A DNA stretch of 39,681 nucleotides, taken from positions 1-39,681 of the forward strand of contig JAWLHE010000018.1 of assembly GCA_041690495.1 (NCBI GenBank), in the 5' to 3' direction. Every line of letters starts with the position of its first letter. Within the stretch, counting starts at the first letter, position 1. The notes below the pieces were generated by a model. The model saw nothing but the letters and a program-made list of their open reading frames with translations, was not told the DNA's origin and did not search any database. Shown here in pieces: positions 33,165-39,681 of this stretch. Source of the stretch: DATAAP01 sp041690495. Lineage in GTDB: Bacteria; Pseudomonadota; Alphaproteobacteria; CACIAM-22H2. A program made the translations under genes and the position numbers.

Positions 33165-33184
33165 AGTTGTAGGCAATCACAACT
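33165..33184. promoter_or_regulatory. Inverted repeat in divergent promoter region between mct-like and glycan genes
   Basis: Perfect 6-base arms agttgt / acaact are separated by 8 bases, in an AT-richer stretch (33126-33252) between divergent genes. It is a possible operator for either direction. Short arms make this a weak call. Confidence 0.3.
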
Positions 33185-33252
33185 CAAATTTCACGTCGGA
33201 TTAATACCCCTTATCTACGCTGCGGCGCGAACGGGATTTGGAGAGCAAGGCC

Positions 33253-34689
33253 ATGCTGCAGGGACGGGTAGAGACGTACGGGGTTGACGCGATCAGCGGC
33301 TGGGCGCTGGACACGGGCCGCCTCGGCGACGACCAGTTCGTCGACATCCTGCTGGACGGCCAGCATTGCGCGACCGTGCGCGCCAATCTTCCGCTCAAGA
33401 CCGTGAACGGCAAGCCGTGCGGATTCAAGTTCGCGCTGGTTCCGGAGCTGCGCAACGGCCGCAAGGACGGCCGCATCTCGGTGCGGTTCGCTGGCACCGA
33501 TCGCGTGCTGGCGAATGCGCCGCGCGAACTCAGATTCGAGCAGGCGCCCAAGCGGGTACTGGTGCTGATTCCGGCCGGTGCGCGCTACGAGCACGACAAT
33601 GTGCGCGCGCACCAGAAGCCGCTCCAGGAGATGATCGAGACCTATACCAACACCGGCGATTTCACCGTCTATGACTCATCGCTGAAGCTGCTGGCGTTCA
33701 AGGACGTGACGCCGGTCAAGATGAAGACCTTCACCGACAAGGACATCGATTTCTATAACGCCGAGTTCGACTACTGCTTCATGCGCGGCTCGAACTTCAT
33801 CAACGAGCATACCGACTGGGGGCCGCTGCCGGAGCTGCTGCGCCGGCTCAAGATGCCGCTGATTCCCTTCGCGATCGGCGCGCAGTCGGAATCGCGGCGC
33901 AAGCTCAATCTCCCCGAGAAAGCGAAGGAGGTGTGGCGGCTGTTCGCCGACCGCTGTCAGTCGATCGGCGTGCGCGGTGATTATACGGCCGAGGTGTTGA
34001 ACGATCTCGGCATCCGCAATGTCGATATCATCGGCTGTCCCAGTCTGTTCCGCTGCAATGATCCGGACCTGCAGATCAAACCGAAGAAACTGACCGAGCT
34101 GCAAAAGGTCGCCTTCAACATGCGCCGCGAGGTCTCGGGCAATTACGCCGCTGACATCAAGCGCTACCTCGCAGTGCAGCGCGACTTCATCAAGCGCCTC
34201 AACCGGCGCTTCGACCTGACAGTGACAGCGCATGGCGAGCCGCCAGAGAAGGCGTTCTTCTTCAAGGATGAAGAGCTGATCCAGAAGCACATGCCGGAGC
34301 TCCTCAGGAGCGGCTGGTTCGAGGGCCCGGAGGACGAGCTGGTGCGCATCTATCGCGACCGGATGTTCTTTTCCGGCACTGTTGCCGAGCACGACGTGTT
34401 CGCGCGGACCATGGATCTCGTCCTCGGCTTCCGCGTCCACGGCAACCTGCCGGCGCTGGCCAATGGAGTTCCGGCGATCTTCGTCGACTACGACCAGCGC
34501 AGTCAGGAGCTGGCGCGGACCTTCTCGATCCCGTGCCTGACGCTGGACCAGCTCGAAAAGAATGATCTCGATGCGCTTTATGCGCCGGAGTTGTGGGACG
34601 AGTTCAACGCGCGCTATCGGGGCAACTATCGCCGCATGGCAGCCTTTCTCGATCGCAATGGCATGTCGCACCGTCTCGCGACGGTCTGA
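33253..34689 (+). CDS. Polysaccharide pyruvyl transferase-like protein with N-terminal GWA domain
   Basis: This 478-residue protein has two parts. Residues 1-95 are a beta-rich domain (MLQGRVETYGVDAISGWALD ... VDILLDGQHCATVRAN) also found at 38798-39586. Residues about 98-478 resemble the polysaccharide pyruvyl transferase fold (CsaB/WcaK type): FDYCFMRGSNFINEHTDWGP, PLIPFAIGAQSES, SIGVRGDYTAEVLNDLGI, VDIIGCPSLF, and GFRVHGNLPALANGVPAIFV with the family histidine at H396. These enzymes add ketal pyruvate to surface glycans; related ones are glycosyltransferases. The ATG at 33253 has CAAGG 6 bases upstream and opens the GWA domain, and is preferred over an in-frame TTG at 33238. It is paralogous to 37633-38808, which lacks the GWA domain, and no signal peptide is seen. 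Confidence 0.8.
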   Translation: MLQGRVETYGVDAISGWALDTGRLGDDQFVDILLDGQHCATVRANLPLKTVNGKPCGFKFALVPELRNGRKDGRISVRFAGTDRVLANAPRELRFEQAPKRVLVLIPAGARYEHDNVRAHQKPLQEMIETYTNTGDFTVYDSSLKLLAFKDVTPVKMKTFTDKDIDFYNAEFDYCFMRGSNFINEHTDWGPLPELLRRLKMPLIPFAIGAQSESRRKLNLPEKAKEVWRLFADRCQSIGVRGDYTAEVLNDLGIRNVDIIGCPSLFRCNDPDLQIKPKKLTELQKVAFNMRREVSGNYAADIKRYLAVQRDFIKRLNRRFDLTVTAHGEPPEKAFFFKDEELIQKHMPELLRSGWFEGPEDELVRIYRDRMFFSGTVAEHDVFARTMDLVLGFRVHGNLPALANGVPAIFVDYDQRSQELARTFSIPCLTLDQLEKNDLDALYAPELWDEFNARYRGNYRRMAAFLDRNGMSHRLATV

Positions 34690-34704
34690 TCGGCCGTCCC
34701 CGCG

Positions 34705-36090
34705 CTAATCCGCTGCGCTGCCCAGCGGCGGGCCAGGGCGCTTCGCAAGGGCCGCGAGGTGGCGCGCGAAGCCCTTTTTCTCCGGGTCGAGCTCCTGGGC
34801 GCGCCGCATGGCTTCCTCGGCCTCGGCAAGGCGGTCTTGTGCCTCCAGCACCCGGCCCAGCTGCGAGTGGAAGTCGGCGTTGTCCGGCTCCAAGGCGACG
34901 GCTTGGCGCGCGGCGAGCTCGGCTTCGGCCGGCCGGCCCTGTTCGAGCAGGACGATGCCGAGGTGATGGCGGAACAGGGCGGTTTTCGGACGCCGCTCGA
35001 CCGCCCGCCGGTATGCCTCCTCGGCGCCAGGCAGATCGCCGCCGCGCAGCAGGGCCGATCCGAGGTGATGCAGCGCCCAGGGATTGTTCCAGCCGAGATC
35101 CAGCGCCATCCGCTGGGCTGCAGCGGCCGTATCGAACCGCCCGAGCTGTGCCAGCGCCAGGCCGAGGTGATGGTGGTATGCGGCCTGTCGGGGATCGAGG
35201 GCGATCGCCCGCTGCTGCGCTGCCTCTGCCTCCTTGGGGGAACCAAGCAGCGCCAGCGCGCGACCTTGGAGGTGATGGGCAAGCGCCCAGTCCGGACGAC
35301 GCATCATTGCAATCGCCGCCTGGGTTTCGGCCTGCGCCGGCTGCTTGCCGGAGAGGTGCACATGCGCCTCGAACGCGGCTGCGATCGCATCCGGGTCGTC
35401 GAGAATATCACCGCCCATGGCCAGTTCCGGCAACTCCGCCGCGGGAACCAGGGCCGCCTTGAACAGGCCGTGCAGGGCCTCGTTCTCGTTGAGGGCCCGC
35501 GCGTCGACATGCCCGGTTCCACGAAGCGAGACGGCCCGGACGTTTGCGCAAACTGCGACATGTTTTGCGCAGTGCAGGTCGACGATGTCGCCCTCGCTCG
35601 CGGTGAGCCACAGGCTTGCAGGCGCGAATTGCTGCAGCAGGGGCAGCAGGTCGTCGAGCGTTCCGCATTGCTGCGTCCCCAGGGCCTGGCCGCTACGGCT
35701 GCCCGGCAGCTTGAGTAGGGTCTCGGGGCTGAAGGCGACGATGCGATGGGCCCCGATCAGGGCGCCGAAAGCGATTGCCGCATAGCCGCCCATAGAGGCA
35801 CCGACCGTCACGATCCAGCTCGGTTCGAACTCTTCGACAATGCGACGAAGTGCCGTTGCCGCGTCCGGGAGCGAGGAGCCAAGGCCGGGAATGCCGTCGA
35901 GATACCAGCTGTCCGCCGGCGCATTGAGAAAGATCTTCCCGCAATCGAGCTGCTGCACGCGCCTGCAATGCGTCCACGTGCCCGGCTTCTGGCCGGAATC
36001 GGCGAACGCGACCACGAGTGGCCGGTTCGGGCCTGCGACCTCGATGCGCAGATAGGGATAAGCAATGACGCTGCGCGACGCTTGCGACAT
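34705..36090 (-). CDS. Alpha/beta-hydrolase-like domain fused to TPR repeats
   Basis: This 461-residue protein combines two modules. Residues about 1-210 form an alpha/beta-hydrolase-like domain with nucleophile elbow VGASMGGYAA (S99), the following HRIVAFSPETLLK strand, a candidate acid in ASEGDIVDL (D168 or D171) and histidine H194 in GTGHVDAR. Residues about 250-450 form about six tetratricopeptide repeats (ALAHHLQGRALALLGSPKEA, AAYHHHLGLALAQLGRFDTA, ALHHLGSALLRGGDLPGAEE and so on), which usually bind protein partners. Similar hydrolase domains occur in capsule and exopolysaccharide gene clusters; a role in glycan deacylation or chain handling is an inference. It is on the opposite strand within the glycan cluster, convergent with the upstream pyruvyl transferase gene (15-base gap) and divergent from the GT4 gene. 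It has no signal peptide. Confidence 0.8.
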   Translation of the reverse strand: MSQASRSVIAYPYLRIEVAGPNRPLVVAFADSGQKPGTWTHCRRVQQLDCGKIFLNAPADSWYLDGIPGLGSSLPDAATALRRIVEEFEPSWIVTVGASMGGYAAIAFGALIGAHRIVAFSPETLLKLPGSRSGQALGTQQCGTLDDLLPLLQQFAPASLWLTASEGDIVDLHCAKHVAVCANVRAVSLRGTGHVDARALNENEALHGLFKAALVPAAELPELAMGGDILDDPDAIAAAFEAHVHLSGKQPAQAETQAAIAMMRRPDWALAHHLQGRALALLGSPKEAEAAQQRAIALDPRQAAYHHHLGLALAQLGRFDTAAAAQRMALDLGWNNPWALHHLGSALLRGGDLPGAEEAYRRAVERRPKTALFRHHLGIVLLEQGRPAEAELAARQAVALEPDNADFHSQLGRVLEAQDRLAEAEEAMRRAQELDPEKKGFARHLAALAKRPGPPLGSAAD

Positions 36091-36253
36091 GACGGATGGG
36101 CGATCCTGGCCGGTTCGGGAACCCTATCAGACCGCGTCGTCATTAATCTGGCGTTACCGTTCATGGCGAATGATGCGGCATTCGGCGCAAGTCCCTGCAG
36201 GTGAGCGGGATTTGCCTAGAATTATTGATCTCGCGCGGAGAGGGCGCGACCGT

Positions 36254-37519
36254 ATGCGGGTGCTGTTCGTCCACAAGTTCTTTCCCGGCCAGTTCCTGCA
36301 TCTGGCTCGCGCGCTCGCGGCCGACCCGGCCAACGAGGTCGTATTCGTGCATGCAGAGGGCGACGAGGAGATCACCGGCGTCCGCAAAGTTCGCATAAGC
36401 CCGGCGCGCGCGGTCGCGGCGAGCACGCATCACTATCTGCAGGGTTTCGAAACGGCGGTGCTTCTGGGACAGGGAGCCTATCGCGCATGTGCCGCCCTCA
36501 AGGAGGGCGGCTTTCGCCCCGATGTCATCTACGCGCATGCCGGCTTCGGCCCGGGCCTTTATGTCAGGGATGTGTTTCCGGACGCACCGCTGCTCGGGTA
36601 TTTCGAATGGTACTATCGCGCCCACGGCGCGGACGCGGATTTCTTCGAGGCGCGGGTCGAGCCGGACGAGGCGCTGCGCATCCGTACGCGCAATGCGGGC
36701 ATCCTGCTCGAGCTCGCCAATTGCGACCGCGGCGTCTGTCCGACCGCATTCCAGCGCGACCAGTTTCCCGCAGAGCTGCACGACAAGTTGACGGTGCTGC
36801 ATGACGGCGTCGATATGGCCTGCTTCGCTCGGCAAGAGGCGGGGCAGGAGATCGGGGGCATCCCCGCCGACGCGGAGATCGTCACCTATGCGACCCGCGG
36901 TCTCGAGCCCTATCGCGGCTTTCCGCAATTCATGGCGGCCGTCGCGCTCCTGCAGAAGCGCCGGCCGAAGCTGCATGCGGTGATCGCCGGCGCCGACAAG
37001 ACCTTTTACGGCCGGCCGGCGAAGGGCGGGGGCGGCCACAAGGAAGCGGTGCTTGCATCTCTGCCGGATCTCGATCGGACCCGCCTGCATTTCCGCGGCT
37101 TTCTGGCGCCTGCGGAGTACCGCGCCGTCCTGCAGCGCTCGCATGCTCATGTCTATCTAACCGTACCGTTCGTCCTCTCGTGGTCGCTGCTCGACGCGAT
37201 GGCCGCCGGCTGCGCCATTGTCGGTTCCGACACGGCGCCTGTGCGCGAGGCGATGCGCCATGGAGAGAGCGGCCTGCTGGCGGACATGCATCAACCCGAG
37301 CGCATCGCGGAAGCGATCGCGCGGCTGCTCGACGACCGGACGCTCGCGAAGCGGCTCGGTGCTGCAGCACGGCGAACGGCGGCGGATCGCTATGCGCTGG
37401 CACGACTCCTGCCCATGCAGATCGCCTTGCTGCGTGCGATGGTGCGGCGGGATCGTCCGCGAATTGCGGCTAGAGGCTTCATGGATATAACGAAATTGCC
37501 GGCCGTCAACGCTTCCTAA
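36254..37519 (+). CDS. Glycosyltransferase family 4 protein
   Basis: This 421-residue GT-B glycosyltransferase begins MRVLFVHKFFPGQFLHLARA, with PARAVAASTHHYLQGFETAV and DVIYAHAGFGPGLYVRDVFP and LLGYFEWYYRAHGADADF. This matches the N-terminal GT4 subgroup domain known as Glyco_trans_4_3. The C-terminal half is the usual GT4 donor-binding domain: VTYATRGLEPYRGFPQFMAA, LHFRGFLAPAEYRAVLQRSH, and SWSLLDAMAAGCAIVGSDTA then VREAMRHGESGLL with the conserved glutamate. The ATG at 36254 follows GGAGAGGGCG. A 163-base gap separates it from the divergent hydrolase-TPR gene, with a TAGAAT-like -10 at about 36219. It is probably cytoplasmic at the membrane and adds a sugar to a surface polysaccharide or lipid-linked precursor. 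Donor unknown. Confidence 0.9.
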   Translation: MRVLFVHKFFPGQFLHLARALAADPANEVVFVHAEGDEEITGVRKVRISPARAVAASTHHYLQGFETAVLLGQGAYRACAALKEGGFRPDVIYAHAGFGPGLYVRDVFPDAPLLGYFEWYYRAHGADADFFEARVEPDEALRIRTRNAGILLELANCDRGVCPTAFQRDQFPAELHDKLTVLHDGVDMACFARQEAGQEIGGIPADAEIVTYATRGLEPYRGFPQFMAAVALLQKRRPKLHAVIAGADKTFYGRPAKGGGGHKEAVLASLPDLDRTRLHFRGFLAPAEYRAVLQRSHAHVYLTVPFVLSWSLLDAMAAGCAIVGSDTAPVREAMRHGESGLLADMHQPERIAEAIARLLDDRTLAKRLGAAARRTAADRYALARLLPMQIALLRAMVRRDRPRIAARGFMDITKLPAVNAS

Positions 37520-37632
37520 ACCATTTGCGGTATTTAATGAGACACGGCGCAGAGCGGGGTCGGCGCTCCGCGCTGCGAACCGAGGCCGGCCCGCGGGGTG
37601 GCGCGCCACGCCAACGAGAGGCGAAGGACCGT

Positions 37633-38808
37633 ATGCGCAAGATCCTGGTGATGATCCCGGCAGGCGAGATCTACGATCACGACTGCGTGCGGTGGTATCG
37701 CGCCAGCGAAGTCCAGGAGTCGATTGATCACTATCACAACATCGGCGACGCGTTTGTGCACGACTCGTCGATGAAGCTGCTGGACTACGACGCGATCTCC
37801 GTGCTCGACATCCGCACCGCGGACCCCGCAGAGATCGATCGTTACAACGCCGAATACGACTACTGCTTCCTGCGCGGGTCGAACTACATCAATCCGACGA
37901 TGAACTGGCGCTGCACGCTGGAGATCGTCAAGAAGCTGAAAATCCCGGTCATCGCGTTCGGCGTCGGCGCGCAGGCTCCGTCGCATGGGCCGCTCGAGCT
38001 GTCGGACGAGTCGAAACGGGTATGGCGGGCGATCGCCGACCATTGCGAGACGCTTGGCGTACGCGGCAACTACACGGCGGATGTGCTGTGGAATATCGGC
38101 GTCAAGAACGTGCGCGTGATCGGCTGCCCGACCCTGTTCCGCGGCCGCAATCCGGACTTGCGGATCGACCTGCCGAAGCTCGATCGCGTTCGCAAGCTCG
38201 GATACACCCTGCGTCGCGAGGTCGACCCCGCCTATGCGCGCGACATCAAGCAGTATCTGAGCGTGCAGCGGGAGACACTGCTGTCACTGGCGGAGGGGCG
38301 CGAGATCACCGTTTTCGCGCAAGGCGAAATCGAAGAAAAGAAGGTCGTGCTCGGCACTCCGGAGCAGCGCGAGGCGGCAATCGAGGCGCTGATCGCTTCG
38401 GGCTGGTTCACCGGGCCCGATGATCCGCTGGTCGGGATCTACCGCAATCGCCTGTTCTATTCGGACGTCGTTGCGGAATACGACGCCGCCGTCCGCCGCC
38501 AGGACCTGGTTCTGGGTTACCGGCTGCACGGCAACCTGATCTCGCTGGCCAACGGCGTACCATCCATCTACTTCACCTATGACAGCCGCACGGCGGAGTT
38601 CGTCGAGACGTTCAATATCCCCGCCTACGACGTGTTCAGCGGCAAGCCGTTCGAACTCGGAGCGTACTGGGAGCAGGGCATCTTCGAGCGGTTCAATCGC
38701 GCCTATTACCGCGGCTATCGCGAGATGCGCGCTTTCCTGGAGGAGAACGGGATCGCGCATCGCATGTCCGGCAAACGCCTGAAGCCGAGAGCACGCAATG
38801 TTGCCTAG
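37633..38808 (+). CDS. Polysaccharide pyruvyl transferase-like protein
   Basis: This 391-residue protein is a clear paralogue of the C-terminal part of 33253-34689. Both share IPAG...YDHD/EHDN near the N-terminus, the FVHDSSMKLL / TVYDSSLKLL strand, YDYCFLRGSNYINPTMNW, PVIAFGVGAQ, LGVRGNYTADVLWNIGVKNV, VIGCPTLF, a long insertion RREVDPAYARDIKQYLSVQR, and GYRLHGNLISLANGVPSIYF (H299). The ATG at 37633 directly opens the first strand (MRKILVMIPAG) and has GGCGAAGGA upstream. It lacks the N-terminal GWA domain of its paralogue. It follows the GT4 gene by 113 bases and overlaps the next gene by 11. It probably modifies the same glycan as its paralogue. True pyruvyl transfer is not proven by sequence. 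Confidence 0.85.
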   Translation: MRKILVMIPAGEIYDHDCVRWYRASEVQESIDHYHNIGDAFVHDSSMKLLDYDAISVLDIRTADPAEIDRYNAEYDYCFLRGSNYINPTMNWRCTLEIVKKLKIPVIAFGVGAQAPSHGPLELSDESKRVWRAIADHCETLGVRGNYTADVLWNIGVKNVRVIGCPTLFRGRNPDLRIDLPKLDRVRKLGYTLRREVDPAYARDIKQYLSVQRETLLSLAEGREITVFAQGEIEEKKVVLGTPEQREAAIEALIASGWFTGPDDPLVGIYRNRLFYSDVVAEYDAAVRRQDLVLGYRLHGNLISLANGVPSIYFTYDSRTAEFVETFNIPAYDVFSGKPFELGAYWEQGIFERFNRAYYRGYREMRAFLEENGIAHRMSGKRLKPRARNVA

Positions 38809-39586
38809 CAATATCGGGATGAAGAGCCGACGGCTTGCGGCTCCCGCCGACGGTCGCTCGGGTCCGGACGGTTCGGGGCCAGCCGTCGTCGGTTATATCG
38901 ACAAGGTCGATGGCACACGCATTTCGGGCTGGGCGTGGGACCGCACGCAGCCGGATCTCGCGGTGGACGTCGATATCCGCATCGGCGAGCGTACGGTTGC
39001 GACCGTGCGTGCCGACCGTTTGCGCAAGGATCTGGCGCGCAGCGGGACCGGCAACGGGTATCATGCCTTCGAGGCGGTGCTCGAAGCCCCTGTCGCGGAT
39101 GCCGAACGACCCCTCGTTAATGCACTGGCGCGCGCTAAAGGCCAGCCTGGCTCGTTTCCGCTGGTGAACCGCGCCGTCGAACCGCCGACGATCGAAGGAC
39201 GCCCCTTGGCGCCGCCACCGGAGCTGCGGCGCTGGCTAGATGACCTTGCGGCGATCCAGCGTGCGTTCGAGCAGACCCTGAAGATTGCTGCGCAGGAGAT
39301 TCGCGAGGCGGTGCGCGGCGGCGGTGCCGCGGTCAGCGCCGAGCCGCCGGACGGCTCCGGTGTGATCGACGAACTGCGCGCGCGCCAGGAGGAGCTGGCC
39401 AGGCAGATCGCGGCACTTGAAGTGTTTCATGCGCGCTTCGACAGCGCCCTGCGCTCCCTCGAGCAGCCGAAGACCGAGGCGGCACCCGACGTCGAATCCA
39501 GTCGCGGCCTCCGGCTTGCGGTAATCGCCGTTGCCGCGTTGTCCACGGTGTCGCTGCTGGTTGGCCTGTTCTCGGTGCTCACCTAG
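38798..39586 (+). CDS. GWA-domain, coiled-coil protein with a C-terminal membrane anchor
   Basis: This is a 262-residue protein of unknown function. Residues about 30-125 contain VVGYIDKVDGTRISGWAWDR ... VDVDIRIGERTVATVRADRL, the same domain as the N-terminus of the pyruvyl transferase-like protein at 33253. A proline-rich hinge (about 125-140) leads into a helical, Glu/Arg/Gln-rich stretch (about 145-225, e.g. ELRARQEELARQIAALEVFH) that should form a coiled coil. The last 25 or so residues (LRLAVIAVAALSTVSLLVGL) form one transmembrane helix with almost nothing after it, so the protein is tail-anchored with the bulk in the cytoplasm. Its start lies inside the end of the upstream gene (11-base overlap), indicating translational coupling. 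It may dock glycan enzymes at the membrane. Confidence 0.75.
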   Translation: MLPSNIGMKSRRLAAPADGRSGPDGSGPAVVGYIDKVDGTRISGWAWDRTQPDLAVDVDIRIGERTVATVRADRLRKDLARSGTGNGYHAFEAVLEAPVADAERPLVNALARAKGQPGSFPLVNRAVEPPTIEGRPLAPPPELRRWLDDLAAIQRAFEQTLKIAAQEIREAVRGGGAAVSAEPPDGSGVIDELRARQEELARQIAALEVFHARFDSALRSLEQPKTEAAPDVESSRGLRLAVIAVAALSTVSLLVGLFSVLT

Positions 39587-39605
39587 CTGTCGTTGCTATA
39601 GAGGT

Positions 39606-39681
39606 TGTTCATCCGGGCCTGACCGAGGAAGCTGGTTGTTGCGAAGCAAGCAGCTGAGGTCGGGGGGCCCGGATGAACGTG
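39606..39681 (+). mobile_element. Probable left end of an IS481-like insertion sequence (truncated by window)
   Basis: From 39606 the sequence reads TGTTCATCCGGGCC, a typical 5'-TGT insertion-sequence end. The 13 bases gttcatccgggcc recur as a perfect inverted copy at 39666-39678. The ATG within that second copy (39674) opens Met-Asn-Val, matching the usual start MNVHKNARLTP of IS481-family transposases. Only nine coding bases are in the window, so the family call is tentative. Confidence 0.4.

Overview
The window is GC-rich, densely coded DNA that reads as an alphaproteobacterial chromosome (Rhodospirillales/Hyphomicrobiales-like). The clues are the initiator tRNA, a TAXI-type TRAP transporter, two dipeptide/oligopeptide ABC operons, an ethylmalonyl-CoA-pathway-type dehydrogenase, and polysaccharide genes carrying a 'GWA' N-terminal domain. 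No phage genes, CRISPR array or complete insertion sequence is visible. The right edge appears to run into the start of an IS481-like element.

Layout. 0-2.3 kb: tRNA-fMet with its terminator, then a minus-strand ferredoxin reductase whose ferredoxin gene is decayed, and a RidA-family gene. 2.7-6.0 kb: a TRAP fused permease and its TAXI binding protein. 6.0-6.8 kb: an aldo/keto reductase. 7.0-18.0 kb: one nine-gene minus-strand operon, transcribed gamma-glutamyltransferase > ABC ATPase > MFS carrier > ABC ATPase > binding protein > two permeases > two M20 metallopeptidases. It looks like a system that imports gamma-glutamyl or other small peptides and hydrolyses them in the cytoplasm. 18.1-20.5 kb: a patch of gene decay (enolase-superfamily remnant, AraC remnant, frameshifted SRPBCC gene) around an intact LysE exporter and an ArsR regulator. 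20.8-22.7 kb: aquaporin Z and a family-2-like glycosyltransferase. 22.9-28.1 kb: a second peptide-type ABC operon with a fused double ATPase. 28.1-33.1 kb: on the minus strand, a CoA-transferase closely resembling mesaconyl-CoA C1-C4 CoA transferase, a methylsuccinyl-CoA dehydrogenase-like enzyme, and a molybdopterin oxidoreductase. 33.2-39.6 kb: a surface-glycan cluster with two paralogous polysaccharide pyruvyl transferase-like genes, a GT4 glycosyltransferase, a hydrolase-TPR fusion, and a C-terminally membrane-anchored protein that shares the GWA domain.

Most notable points. (1) The neighbouring dehydrogenase and CoA-transferase genes could join the ethylmalonyl-CoA pathway to the citramalyl-CoA branch known from Chloroflexus. 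(2) The glycan cluster shares one uncharacterised domain between an enzyme and a membrane-anchored coiled-coil protein. (3) Both ABC operons carry strong inverted repeats exactly between the binding-protein gene and the first permease gene. (4) At least four decayed genes lie in an otherwise compact region. All family assignments come from reading motifs and from memory of the families; no database search was run.
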